From Chaetorhynchus papuensis (taxonomy: Eukaryota; Chordata; Aves; Passeriformes; Rhipiduridae), in NCBI GenBank assembly GCA_013396525.1, contig VWYX01000795.1:248001-312000 (forward strand): DNA of 64,000 nucleotides. The letters run 5' to 3'. Of the stretch, positions 34,113 through 47,309 are shown piece after piece (the first letter of the stretch is position 1; each line of letters starts with the position of its first letter). A program made the translations under genes and the position numbers. The notes beneath the pieces are model-generated. The model did not search any database. It saw only the letters and a program-made list of their open reading frames with translations, and was not told the DNA's origin.

Positions 34113-37100
34113 ACCAGGACATGGTCACAGCAGGATGGGTTCACATGTGGTGTCACTGGCCATGCTGGGATGCACACAGGCTGTTTACTGATTGATTACA
34201 AGAGACAGTGAGTCCTCAGAGAGGGTCTGTATGCCACAGTGGGGACCCCATGGCTTTAGAGCACATTTCTGGCAATTGTCATCACCACCATTGGCAATGT
34301 GGTGACACCTGCAGAAGAGGCCTGGGAGACCGTCCCTAGTAAAAGAGATACCTGAAAGAAGCAGCTGTCCCTTTGTAATTCTTCTGAAATTTTCTTACCA
34401 GGGAATTAAGGGAAAACAGCTTTAAAATTTCCACCCCAGGACATCAGAAGGTTGCACAAGCATACATACAATGTTATGGGAAGCATATATATAAGTAACA
34501 GTGACTTTGTTCCTTTTTCAGCCTTTACCATTGTAATGAAACTACAAAAAATATTTTCCTACTTAAGAGCTCCTTAAGGGTGATTTAGTGTCATTGTATA
34601 AGGCACTGGAGAAGTAATTAGAACCCAAATGCTGGTATACAACTTATGTGCCCTCTTCAAGGCCATAATTAACCAAATTAAGCAAATCCTGGTGTGGGGG
34701 GAAGCTTTCCATGACACTGCCATGACTTTGCAGTGAGTGTGACGGTGCCTGGCTGCAGTTTATTGGCGTCACCATCAGACGTGATGGGGACAAGGAAGGA
34801 CTGCCAGCAGTGCATGATGGGAAGATCTATTGCCAATTTTTCCAACTCTGAATGCAGGCCTGCCCACAAAAAGCACTGGAACTTGGCTAGCAAGAGGAGA
34901 GGCAGGACAGGAGGGCAGCAGGAATTAGTACAATAAGAAGTGAAGTGCCCCATCCCCTCAGGGTGCTGGCAGGGAGGCAGCTCCGCTGAGGGCATGGAGT
35001 TGGGGTGCACTTTACTCAGACTCGGGGAGGAGGTCATGCCAGCCCTGGGCTGGCAGCTCAGTGGGCTGCCCCTGCTCTCCCTGCACCTGGGAGGCTTCGA
35101 TGGGCACCAGCAAAAAGGGCACTTTCTGCTGGGTTTGTTCTGCTGAGCAGGAGGAGTGCATGTGTGGTCTCCTGGCTTATGAAACGCTTGGCATTTTACT
35201 GCTCCTCAGCTTTAGTGTAACTGAATTGGAGCAGTTTTTCTGCTGTCCGGGCCAAGCGTGTCTCAACTTGCATAAAAGGAAATTAACACTGAGGTTTTGA
35301 GGTAAAACCATTTCTATAGTAGGGTAGAACTGAAGCATTTTGATACATTCAGCTAATTTGTGCTGTAATCTAAACAGTGGGAAAGAACTCCCTCACATTA
35401 ACCCATGAACAGCTAATATCCACTACAGCTCCAAGTCCTTCCTCCATACTGGGACTGAGTCCTCTCTCATTAAAATTTTGCCTCTGGCACCAAGATGGGA
35501 GGAATCCCTGAGGATTTCAGCACACATTCATTCATACTCATGAAACATCATCTTTCCCTAGTGGGGACAGGCCCTCAGCTAGGCTGAAACATTCATGAAT
35601 GGAGACTCTGGAGGGAACAGGAAGAGCCTTGCTTTGTTAGTCCACTGCAGTTGGACTGTCTGAGCCGTGCTGAGCATTAATCAGCTTTATTTAATTTATT
35701 TCTTTATTTTGGGAAGAGCTAATGAAGCTTACCTATGGTAAGAACTACAGCAGTGAGCTATCTCCACTAAGGATATCCACAGAGTATTCAGAAGTGTTTA
35801 AAGGTATGAAACTGTAACATCACTGACAGAACATAACCCAAAGGGCAGGCCACGTTTTCATCTTTAAGGTATTGATTGTGGCTGCTACCATTCTTAAAAA
35901 AGCAGTGAGATGCCAGTAATAAGCCAAACCACATTGCAGTTTTGCTATTAAATTATCAACATGATTCTAGAAAATTTCTAATTATTTACAAACAAACCAC
36001 CAAAAGTTAAAAAGCAGTGAGCTATTTATTTTGCAACACCACCACATACAAATTTACATCTACCCATTTCTGGGAACCACATTTGTACAGCAAGGGAAAG
36101 ATCATGCAATTATACACAATCTGTTCCTGTGGAAATTTATACTAGCCTGAAAAGAAACTGCAATCATACCTCACTACGTGGGATGGGGAAAGACTTTCTC
36201 TTCAGCTGCCCCATGAGGGGTGAATAAGCCCGTGCTTTCTGTAAGCTTTCAATTTCATGTTAGGTCCAGTACTATCAGGAGCGTAAATTTTCTGCAAAGC
36301 AAGTCTGCAGCTTGTCTTGTGGCTTCTGAGGGTTTCAGCTGCAAGTCAGAAGCTCACGTTGCCATCGCTCTTCTGGGAAAGGAGATGTTTAAACTACAGA
36401 GAAAGAGTCAAGAGTTAGAGCCCGGATCCTGTGGCCAACCTCTTGAGACAATGAGCTCCTCCATATAGAGGGGCCTGCTCCAGCTACAGAGCTGGAGTTT
36501 CCTGAGAGATCCATCAGCTTTGTCCAGTGATTATAATCTGCTAACAGATCAATGAGGTCTTTCAGCCAGGCAAGTGTCACATAAACTGTTAGCAGTGGAG
36601 TTTGTAGTAAGAGCCCCACAGCATTCAGGCTATGATTGAAAACGAGAAATATTCAATGCTTAGAGAAAAGTAATTCTTCCTACGAACCAATAGAGATGTC
36701 ATGGTGGTGGGTTAGGGCCTGCCTGAAGCTGAAAAGTGTCTTTCAAATACCCACTCTTTGCTGCATCAGAATTCCTTCCCAGCTCAGCCCAGCACTAGTG
36801 TTTTGACATGTCTCCACCAAACACATCTCTGTGTGGAAGTGCATGCTGGCTAATTTGACTTTAATGCCTCCAGAAAAAGAGTACCAACCAAACCCACTGG
36901 CTTTACTCTGGGCTTGCCTCTTTCCTAATGGTAATAGAAGGGGCTATTCTAGAAGAGCCAAATGTTGACATCTTTCTTGCAAAACTGGAGATGGAGTTCC
37001 TGGAGGCAGAGCAGAGCAATGAAGCGGATTCTAGCCTGGGTCAGGCTGCTCACCAACAGATTGCTTCAAGGCTGTTTTCATGTCCTTCATCTACAATTCC

Positions 37101-39207
37101 TAAGTCAGGACTCGGTCAGTTAACACTTTCATTCAACTAGTCCAGCAGCACCCCCAGAGCTGAATGCCAACCTCTCCTACACTCTTTCAAAACTCCTTTC
37201 TCAGTACAAATGAGATACTCAGGCTTTACCTGTAAATTGTTGCTTTTAATATTCAAGGTTGCTTTTGATGTTGGTCTTCTTTGTGCTACTGGTTCCTTCT
37301 ACCAGTTCCCTAATTCAGAAGTAGAATGACTTGTGTGTATCATGATCAGCTCCCAGAGACCTGTCCAGGTACAGGTGAAGCATTCATGGCTTATCTTGGG
37401 TTGAGAGTTCAAAGCACTTCCTTGTTGTTACAACATTGCTAAGTCTGATCCTGTATGTTACTAATTACATTTTAGTTGTACATACTTCTTACTATGTGTC
37501 ATCAAATAATCTCTTCCATTAATTTGGCTTTTCATAGAGATTGCACATGACGCACAAATATTACATGTCACAGACTTTGTTAAAAGGCTTTAAGTCCCAC
37601 TAGCTTCCACTCCACCCCACCAAGGCACAGAACGCTATGGTGCCACGCTGAATGCTTCAGAGAGGAGGAGATGATACCCAAGAAAGCCACAAGTCTGACA
37701 TCAGCCAACACTGATCTGTTTCAATAACTGCTCTGCAGTTGCTGAAACTGGTGCTGCCTGCATGAATTAAAAACAGAAAGGAATTACTCCTTCTCCCATA
37801 TTTAAAAGCTAGAAGAAAACTCAGCTCATAATGGATTTTCAGCAGAATCTAGTCATAGATAAAGGCCTGAGTACCCAAGCCTAATTACTGTGCAGGCCTG
37901 TTTCTCCAAGATTACAAGTGCAAAAAGAAGTCACGCTGCTTGACTCTGATTCTAAGCTAAACTACGCTGGCAGATACTGATTCATGATCCTCAATCTGCT
38001 GACATATTTATATCGTTTGCTGTGTGATTTCCTATCCACTCTTTAAGCAAATTGAGAAAACTGACACACACATAGAGACCTAGAACTAAAAAGACTTTTA
38101 CATTCAACATTTAAAACATGAGGATACCTAGAAAAAAAGAAGAGTTTAAGTCTGTGAGACATTTTGGTTTTGGGTTACTTTCAAAAGTTGCGCTTTGAAA
38201 CCTTTTGGCTTCCTGAAGTGAAACTGTTTGGGGCTATTGGGACAGCACAAGGGGAGAATATCCTGGAGTCAGAGCCACAGAGAGGGCTGCGCTGCTTGAC
38301 TGTGCCAGTGCATCCCAGGAGCAGCAAGCACTCTGCACCCCCTACCAACCCAATGTTGGGTCCCTTCGGTCATGCTTGAGCTAAAGGTGTAGCTTGTGTC
38401 AGGTCACTTCCTGTGGCATTTTAGGCCATCTCCATGATGGCTAGAGTCCAAGACTGGCTTCAGGGCAGGTACAGCCAGCAGATACATGCCAGGGCACCAA
38501 AACCACCAGCACCCAACCACCGGCTCCATTCCAGGCTCTGCCCCTCACCAGACCATGGGTACCACTTATGCTGAGCTATAACCATTATGCCTTTAATATT
38601 AACAGCAATGGCAGCATGAGTTATCTTCAAGGTGCAGAAGGTGCAAGGAGCATCAGTCTTGGTAGGCCATAAGTTGCCACTTAGGATGCCACTTTTTCAC
38701 TTGCCCTCCAATCTCTCTACTTGTATTAACTGTCTTCAACATCTGCAGCTGTGTATGGTTGGTTCTTGAATTCTATTGGTGACCACATATTTTGTGAACT
38801 CAATCTGAAACTGAACTCTCGTTTTCCTTAGTATTTATTTTTATCATTCTCATTTCCTTCTTCTGGTTATGTGCCTATAGCACATCCCTGGGTGTTAAAA
38901 CTTTCCAAAAGCTGTGGTAGATTCCTTGGGAGCTCTGACAAGGGGAGCTGCACGTATTTGGTGTGCCTTCAGGAGGTGAACACAGAAGAAGTATTTGACT
39001 CCTGAAGACCCCAGCTTTTAGGCATTGCAAGATGGGGCTTTCTCACCCACCAAGCTAGCTGGCGAGCAGAGTGGTCAGGGCACTTGCGTGACAGACGCCA
39101 GAGCTGTTAGGAGGAACTGCAGTACTTTCAGCAGCACATCCACAAAAAAGATCAGTCCCCCAGTAAAACAGAAAAAAAACCACAGGGCTTTGGGTTTGTT
39201 TTTGTGG

Positions 39208-39219
39208 TTTTTTTTTTTT
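39208..39219. repeat. Poly-T homopolymer (12 bases)
   Basis: This is a T run within a wider T/G-rich tract. Confidence 0.9.
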
Positions 39220-39891
39220 GTCAGCAACTTCATCTACTAGTAACTCTGCAGTGCTATCACATACCTGTTTGTTCCCAGTTTCAAAACTTATTAAATAACT
39301 TTCACAGTCTGCAAAATTTCCTGACCCTGGGTTGTGCCATCCTCATTTTGATCATCTTAAGATGCTTGCTGAGTCACTGAGATGGCAATCTGAAGGGAAG
39401 CTGTCGTTTCTCTGAGCCAGTGCATCCAATACGAGTGTGTGAATGTGACTCTTTGAGGGCTCTCAGAGTGAAAAAGAACAAGGATAAAGTTCCAGATATT
39501 AAAAAAAAAAATCAGGGAACCTCTCTAAAGTACTTCAAGTACATGCTAAATTAGGAAAGGACTGTTGAAACCCAGATCAAGAATATTATGACATTATGAT
39601 ATAAAAGTAAAATAAACAGAGATAAAATCCAAAAGCCAGAACAAGGAAGACAAGAAACTGTTTGCTTGCATACATTAAAAAAGAAAAAGCCCTTTTATGA
39701 ATCATCAGTTGCAAAAGTTGGGAATTATTTTATTTTAAAAATAAGCTGCAAAGATTTTTTTTTCTTTTCCATCTACCTTCCCTTTTGGGACCCTTGCTTC
39801 TTTTTCAACAATAGTGAAACTGGTAAAACCTACCATACACAATGACTGGTTTGGATATGTATTATTTACTCTAAAACTATTCTCCTGTCAG

Positions 39892-40028
39892 CTCAAGAAT
39901 TGTGTGTGCAGGTTGCAAGATGAAATTCATTCATGAAATGTCTGTGACACTCACTGATCTGGAACTTCTCAAAGAGATCTGTGCCAAGTTACTGTTTATT
40001 TCCATAGCAACCATGTGCCAAAGAAAAG
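39892..40028 (+). other. Candidate internal coding exon (137 nt), protein not recognised
   Basis: The segment runs from an acceptor ending TATTCTCCTGTCAG to a perfect AAG|GTAAGT donor. Skipping the first base, 45 codons are open to one base before the donor. The peptide begins SRIVCAGCKMKFIHEM, continues TDLELLKEICAKLL, and ends MCQRK. It contains four cysteines, with a CxxC pair at its start, and a leucine-rich middle that could be helical. No family was recognised. A shorter exon from the internal TTTCCATAG acceptor is also possible. Confidence 0.3.
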
Positions 40029-40169
40029 GTAAGTAGTGTCAATGTGTAACACTGGTTAAAAGTTAGAGTCACCATAAAGGACTGCTGGAAGAGGCACTGC
40101 CAAAGTCTCCTAATGAGATATCTCTTACTTTACCTCAGCATTAAATAGCAGTTAGTGTTTTACTTTGGG

Positions 40170-40184
40170 TTTTTTTTTTTTTTT
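40170..40184. repeat. Poly-T homopolymer (15 bases)
   Basis: This is a T run following TACTTTGGG. No retroposed body was recognised. Confidence 0.9.
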
Positions 40185-40482
40185 GTTCATGAATTTGTTT
40201 AATCACTTTTTGAATCAATGTAAACCTTTAGTATTTCACATATCCCCATGTCTTGGTTCCACAGCTGAGCTGCTGCCTGGTGATTTCCTTGGATGCTCCC
40301 TCTTATTTTAGAAGAGCAAAATTATCCTCCCTTGTTGATCTTCATCCCACACATGATTTTACAGGTCTCTTTCATATTTCCTCTGAGTCAACATTTTTCA
40401 TAGCTAGAGTCCTTCCATGTTTGATTTTTTTGTATTGAGTCTATTTCACCCACAATTGTTATTCAACAGTGCTTCTTTATAA

Positions 40483-40518
40483 ATACATATGTGTATATAT
40501 ATACGTATACACACACAG
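40483..40518. repeat. Compound TA/CA microsatellite
   Basis: Alternating purine-pyrimidine sequence: ATACATATGTGTATATATA followed by CGTATACACACACA. It is short and interrupted. Confidence 0.85.
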
Positions 40519-40849
40519 AGATATAAAGGCTAAAAAATGCCCACAGTATTCAAGATATTGTAGCCTAATACTGTTTTAAGCGTCGTTCTCCCTCCCTTCC
40601 CTAATAATTTGCTTCATACTGGCTGCCATTCAGCACTGTGCTGATTTTCCTGCAGAATTTGCTATTAAAACTTCAGAATCTCTGTACTAGCTGATAATAG
40701 CTTCTTCAGAGTCTGCAATCAAATACATTAAATTAGAATGCCTCTTGTGAACTCTTCTTACATTTTCACACGTTCCCTTTCTCCACTCTGCCATGTTAAC
40801 TCAGTATCACAAGATGTTACAGAAGCTCTTTAAACTTTGCTAGCTTTTG

Positions 40850-41300
40850 TTTTTACCACAAAGAAGAGTTCAGAACAGTCACTGAACTTTGTCACTTCAT
40901 TTTCCACTCATTTGTGAATCCAATGAAGAGCCGGGCTCATCAGATATGTCCCTATGGGACCATAGTGGTAAGGTCCCTCTGGTGAGAAACTTCTTTTAAC
41001 TCGTTGCCCATCCATGTCAGCACTCTCCATCTCATCCCAATCTTAACTTTTTTAAGACCCTTCGGTGAATGATCTTGTCAAGTGACTTTCAGGAATCCAA
41101 GGAGACCATATCAGCTGTATCTCCCATATCAGCATGCCTGTTCATTCCTTCAGAGAACTCTAACAGATTTATGAGAAATTCATTGCCGTTACAAAACCAT
41201 GAAGAATCTTTATCAATGTAGCATATTTGCCTACATATCCAATAATTCTACTCTTTTATTAATGTCCAAAACTGGTCTGTAATCTTCTAAAATCTCTGAA
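40850..41300 (-). mobile_element. Ancient CR1/L3-type LINE, reverse transcriptase fragment
   Basis: The minus strand reads as a decayed reverse transcriptase. GDTADMVSLD, a stop, KSLDKIIHRRVLKKL matches the CR1-clade core around RT motif A (GDTVDVVYLDFSKAFDKVPH...LL.KL), with the catalytic Asp of motif A at the LD position. Just upstream is a decayed copy of the block that in CR1 reads (S/C)LTNLLEF, seen on plus as AGAACTCTAACAGATTTATG. Downstream a degraded block suggests the VLFNIFIND region. There are several stops and frameshifts, so it is a dead, old copy. It makes no RT. Confidence 0.8.
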
Positions 41301-44300
41301 ACTCTGTTTAACATCAGGCAGCATCATTTGTTACATTTCATTCCTCTGTTATCCAGGTTCTTGGTTGTAGGTGAGAAACAAGCAGCTCTACACTAAAATG
41401 GTAGTTCATTTGCATCCATTTAGAGGTGAAAAATATGGTCCTGCTGGTAACTCTCTGTTAACTCTCCATGCAGTGGCCATTTAAGGCAATTTGACTTTTC
41501 ATGGGTTTGCCATTGCCAAGGCTCAGTTCTCCAAAACTGCTTCAGGTTGGGACACTTTGAAGTCATTTTTTTATTCCTATAAAATTAACTGATGTGAGAG
41601 TTGTGAAAAGGCCAGGAGATGAAAAAAAAATCATAACAACCTGTCACTTAAAGACCATGTCAGAATGTTCATTTAAAGGCTGGACACTTAAAAACGTCCT
41701 GATTTAACTTCCCACAGCACTTCTTGACAAGCTCTGTGAATCAGCAGGAGAGAAAAGCAAGAGCCTGCCTTCACAGCTGCTTCTTTTCCTTTTCAATTGT
41801 GTTTGTTTTCCTGTCTAGAGTCAGACCTGCCCTGATTCAAAAGGAATGAACAAAAAGATAGATCATGGCGTATAGGCATGCTTTTCTGAATTAGGATGAG
41901 CCTTCATGAAATGAAAGTTTCTGTAACAAAGGCTTTTAGACACTGGGGCTTTTTATACATTGCTCACATATAATTTAGCAATGAGTAGCTACCGATGTAG
42001 TTAGGCAGTTGTGCACCCAATTATCCAATTACTGCAGCTGGTGGCACAAACAGGGTAATTGTACCCTGGATGCACTCACGTACTTGGCATTCGTGCTGTT
42101 GTGAGCCTGGTGTCACCCTTTCGGTGCTGTGCCAGAGAGGGGATGTTTCATCTTGCCTAGTAACATCTGTCCTTGGGGAGGTTTTAGCACATGGTTTGGG
42201 GAGAACACATTCTGGGCTTTCACAGAAGGCAGTGGAACTACCACAAGATAGCTGGCAACCAGGAGCATTAATTCTCTCAAATTCAGGTGACATTGAAGTT
42301 AAATTTGCTAGCTTCTCTGAGCTTCCCCTTCTCAAAGTTCTTTCTTGTGATAATTCTATTCTTTATAGATGTTGAAAAGTCATAGCAGCCTCATCAGCCA
42401 GAAATTTGCATGTGACTGAAACAAATCCACAGTGAAAACTGAATTTTCTGCTTTGCCTGAACAGAATGTTAGTTTAGTGTATGCCACAAAATACAAACCT
42501 AGATCTAGCTCAAAACAAATTTCAGCATTCTTCATGTTATTCCTCTTGACACTTGGGTTTGACATGAGAGGGGAGAGGTGAATAGTCAAGTCTGTGCCTG
42601 TGCAACAGCAGTATAAACAATTAGGCAAATTTTTCTTCAAGATACAAGTTCATGTGGAAAGCTAAATAATAAGAGTAGGTTGTTTGGGCAGTTGCAAATA
42701 AATCAGATCATAATTTCATGCCAAGTGGAAGTGGGGTACATATTCTTCCACTAATTGAAGCAATGCATTTCCCTTCACACTTACATTTCTGACTGTGAAT
42801 TGTTGTGTGGGAAGTCTAATGACTTGGGAGAATTACTGAATAAAATGGCACTGCAAGAAAGGAGATATTCTTCGTGGGATGCAGCAAAGGTGAAATACAG
42901 ATTGTTCTAAACTGCTTGTATAGAACGTACCTTTTAAGCATAAAATACGTAAGTGTATTTTTGCCTTGATACAATATTCTTACAGTGTTCATCTTTTCCC
43001 CATTAGTCTCCTGGATTCCCACAGTGCACAGCTCCCTTCCATAGGTCCCTTATCCTAAAAAGTAGTTGATCAAAATCCAGCCCTTGTTTATCTTGCTGGA
43101 GGCAATTAGTTGGGACCAGCTGTCCAAGCCACAGCCAGTTCCTAGCACATGTGTGCAGCCTGTCAGCAGGCACAGTAACAGCATATGCCTTCCAGAAGAT
43201 AATGACACTTATCTTAAACTGAAATTGGGTTTTGTTGGGTAGAATAACACATGGAGAACCAGATTACACCATAACCAAATACTATGATATTTCAATAAAT
43301 GATTCAACTTCAGGCCTATTTTCTGTTTTGCAGACTGTTAGCACAGCAGCTGCTTGTAATATAAGCTCAGTTTATCTACGCCCTCCGAGTACTTAGAGGT
43401 TTGAAACTCCTTTTGAATTTACTGCCATCTCTATTTTTAAAAGCTCATTTATCAGATAAGCGCAGCTGAAAGGCCAAGAAACCTCCAGGCTTTGAATGGA
43501 TGGATTAGATTAAAGTGTTAGGCACAAGAAGTGAAGATTTTTTTCAATTATGCAACTTCCCTTGCACATCAGTGTTTTCAACACTCTGTCATATTTAGAA
43601 ACTGTTTTGCTGCAATATTATTAGAAACAGTAGTTAAGTGTTACTTATGAAAGAAAAGCAAAATAATGTTACTCATTTGTGAGCCAGAACTGTCTACCTC
43701 CTACTGAATGGGAACTATCAAATAATAAAAAGCTCTTTGAAACCTATAAAAATACTCCTGTGCTAATTATGTTTTACATCAAACCTTTGTAATTCCCAAC
43801 AAATTCATGATGTAAAATTGATAAAGACCAAATGAAGATTAAGTTCACAGTGATTACTAAGTACAGGTCAAAGATGGGAATATTCCATTCCAGGAACAAT
43901 TATCAGGATTGAGAAACTTTGTATCTGGGCTGAGATACATTTCCGGGGATGAGCTTTACTCCTTTGCATTCTCAAACAGGCTGCCTCCCCCTGAGAGGCT
44001 GCAACAGCCCCAGAAAGGAACTGCAAAGGCCAGAGGATTTTCTGTGAAAGTGTCTTTAGGAAGAGAAAGTGTTATTAGACCTGACATGACTGAAGCAACT
44101 TACTGGGAAACTGACCCAACCATCTGGGAGGGAAGTCCCAACCCAACGCCGTGATCTCTTCTGAAACTGGGAAGTAGAAGAAAAGCTGCAACAGACTGCT
44201 AAAGCTTTGAGCCACTGGTAACTGCACTACCTTGCAATGAACAGGGACCTAATTAAAAGCAGACAAAAAGAAGCAACACAAGGAGAACTTTCCCCTTTTC

Positions 44301-46639
44301 TGAATCACTGGTGTCTCAAGCTGGATTTGGATGTGTGGATGTGTTTTCTGCCTGCCCATCATTTTGACTGTTAACTTTGTTTAAGCCAATGCAAAACTCC
44401 TGAGCAGCAGAAGAGCTCAGATTTTGCTATTTGCTTTTGAATTGCTGAGTTCTAGACTATGGAGGTGATAGCCTCTTTAATAAAGGCTGTCCCTTTCTTT
44501 AGATAAGGGAAATGGAGCTGGAAGCTCCATAGTGGGGTAATTTTGAAACTCATTATCTCCACACTAAATCTTCTGTAACTATCGCAGCAGAAGATGCAAG
44601 ATTATAGCAAACTCTCTCTTTTTTGGATAGCACTCTGTGAAGTGCAAGACAGAGAAGAATATAAGCAAGAGAAAAATGGGAGATGGGAAAGGAAAATATT
44701 GAGCAGATTATGAAAATTATCCAAGTAATTTCTTAAATGAAAGTAATCTCTGACTATGAGCAGCAGAGGCTGCAAGTAGATGAGACTTTTGGGTAGAGAA
44801 TTCCTCTTACTAATCAGAAAGAGAAGCTCTGTGCAAGCATTCTAAAAGGAGAATAATAGTATTAGTCACTCGTCATGCTCTGGGATTAACTTCTTTCAAA
44901 ACACTGATTACAGCTCTAAGTACAGCCAAAAACTGAAATTTATAAATCAGATGAGAAGCTGGCATTTTTAGCAGTTCTGTTTCAGATCCCAGCCATTCTC
45001 TTTCTGCAAAACCAAGATCAGCTTTTGTAAGCTTATGAAGTTCTACTGTATATAGTTACTCATCCTATATAGTGAGTCTTCCCTGTAAGTCACATTGTGC
45101 TTCAGCTGATTTCACAGTTTATTGCCTACGACTGGAAGTCTGGCAGCCCAACAACCAGCCCCAGCCACTGCAGACCTCAGTGAAATGTCTCTGTTTGGCT
45201 TTTAAATCACATCAGGTGTCTGCATGCAGAGGCCAGGCTTAAAACAATTTGAGCATGGGTCACTTTTGCCTCCCTTCCTGTGTTTGCCCTCCCAGCTGAC
45301 ACAGAACCAATGGGAGGACACAAGGCCAGGTCTTGCATGGAGCACAGGGGGAACACGAACAGTGAAGCCTGACCAGCCACTTCCACGTGCCATCCTTGGA
45401 AACCCATGGCTCTTGGCCAGTTTTAAGCTCAGAATACTCAAGGTCAGCGATAGCTAAGCAATAAATTATGTCATAAGAAGATGCTGAGCCCCTAATACAC
45501 CTGGAGAGAATAACACGGAAGATCCACTTTTGGAAAAATATAGGAGGAATTGAAAAGCAGAAGCAAGGAAGATTGTCAGCCAGTGGACAACCTTCTGTCA
45601 GAAGATGCCTAGCCTGATTTTTTTTAAATTATAGCCTGCAAATTTAAGCACATTAAACCTGAACTAGAAAAATTCCATGAATTCTTATTTAACAAGCCTG
45701 TGTTTTCTCTGGCTTCTCAAGGAACTAAATTGCCAAGTCAATTCCTGCTGGGTTCATCTCCAGATTTCTGGAGGTTGCATATTGCAGAGCCACTTCCAGG
45801 GTCTTAGGAAGATGAGTTAGTCTCAGAAAAACTTCTCCCCTTCTCTCTTTCCCTTTTCTTTCTTGTGCCTGAATATGTGTGATGAATCATGGCATCCCTA
45901 GGCACAACTCTGAGAAGGGGCATGTTTGTCCAGCAGAATTCACATAACTTTAAGCTCTGGCCCAAATTAAATGTTTAACCAGTGCTTAGCTCATATCCTG
46001 CCAAATAAAGGCATAAGGACTAATAACCCCAGTGCTCAATGATTATGAAACTGTGTGGTCAGACTAACAAAGCAAGTGCTCATCCTGTGATGAATCTAAA
46101 GAAGCAGGTTGAAAATCTGTTAACATGGATGATATTGCTAGAAAACATCTAACAAAATTTTAGACTTCAATATTAGGAGACCAGAACTCGTTAATAATTA
46201 CATTTCATTACGGTCATTCAGAATGTACAGCGGATAGCCCAGGTGAAAGTGAATTTATCTCAGTATATACACAGAGACTGTATCATCTCTATGTTCATTA
46301 AAAGCAATACATTCAAAGAACATGGAAATTGCCTAAGCACAGCAAGACAGAAAATAGTAATATTGAGGTTATGCATTCAATCTTAAATTAGTCCCTTACA
46401 CTGTTTCTTAACTGGTAATATGACATTTCTCTCCATTTCTCTACTTATTTCAGTGTATCAAGTAATTTATTGTATATTGTCACCTAGCCCCAAAGGAGCC
46501 ATTTTTCCTTTAATTGTTCCTCAAAGCAGTTATTAGTGTGTCAATAGATGCCCAAATATTAATATCAAACAGAATTTTTTTAAAAGGAACAAGCATCATT
46601 GCTTCTTTTATATTGTCTCCTCTTTCCTCTGTTTAAATT
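41301..46639. other. Noncoding stretch, no gene recognised
   Basis: The sequence is unique. Frames of 68-104 codons at 42.0-43.0 kb and 43.9-45.5 kb have no family motifs. A small palindrome (ATGGAGCT, 3 bases, AGCTCCAT) lies at 44512-44530. The block at 43340-43480 is a possible regulatory element, listed separately. Confidence 0.55.
43340..43480. promoter_or_regulatory. Possible conserved noncoding element
   Basis: This is a repeat-free block containing TTTATCAGATAAG (back-to-back GATA-type sites, about 43447-43459) and CTACGCCCTCCGAGTAC. The GATA dyad is direct evidence of a potential factor site. Function is inferred. Confidence 0.28.
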
Positions 46640-46770
46640 ACAACTTTACTAATTACTGCCCAAATTTAATGTTTTTCTTTGAAATATGCATAGCTGAATT
46701 AGGGTCCAGCTCAGTTCCTATTCGGAACTAATGATGCAAATGAAAGGGAAAATGAGACATTGTCCTATCT
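46640..46770. promoter_or_regulatory. Possible conserved element with octamer site
   Basis: A perfect POU-factor octamer ATGCAAAT (46734-46741) lies next to CTAATGA, with ATATGCATAG about 45 bp upstream and ACTAATTACTG about 80 bp upstream. The block is repeat-free. Octamer plus homeodomain sites are common in neural enhancers; this is an inference from motifs only. Confidence 0.33.
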
Positions 46771-47250
46771 CTCACTCCCAGCCTCAGCTTCCTTTTTTCT
46801 CTTCTTTCCTTTTTTCTCTTCCTTCTTAGATTCACTATACATTTATCTTGGTTCCTGAAGGAGATGGGGATTATGTGACCACATTGTCTGTCTGCTCACC
46901 TTCACTTTTGAACCCTCTGGCTTAATGTACTTTAACATGAGAGAGCTACTGATCTCCAAGAGATTGTATTTCTATGCATTCTGGGGAAATAGAAGAGAAG
47001 AGACAGCCAGATCAGTCATCCCTCTAGGAGAAAGGTGGCAGTGTGAGGTGGGTTGTTACTCCCCCCCCATTTTGCCAGGCTGCAATCACTCTAGCAAAGG
47101 CATTACTTGGGAAGCATGGATAGCAACACTGATAGCTGGGTATTACAGAACACACAGAAGGATGAGTCAGGATGAGTGTGATAGGAGCCTTAGGCAGATC
47201 GGATGTCAGACTGGAAATTCACAAGTGACAACTCACAAACTGAAGGTTCT

Positions 47251-47309
47251 GTTGTTATTATTATTTTTATTATTATTATTGTTGTTGTTGTTGTTGTTGT
47301 TGTTGTTTT
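47251..47309. repeat. Trinucleotide microsatellite (TTA)n(GTT)9
   Basis: An interrupted TTA tract passes into nine uninterrupted GTT units (47281-47307). It is likely length-polymorphic. It reads as poly-Leu on plus and poly-Asn on minus, inflating two spurious frames. Confidence 0.95.

Larger units (their letters stand above)
33368..39891. other. Noncoding stretch, no gene recognised
   Basis: The sequence is mostly unique. It contains a 19-bp palindrome at 34094-34112, a GC-rich patch at about 34690-35150 with overlapping frames (67-119 codons) on both strands, and a 12-base poly-T at 39208-39219. No repeat family was recognised. Confidence 0.55.
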
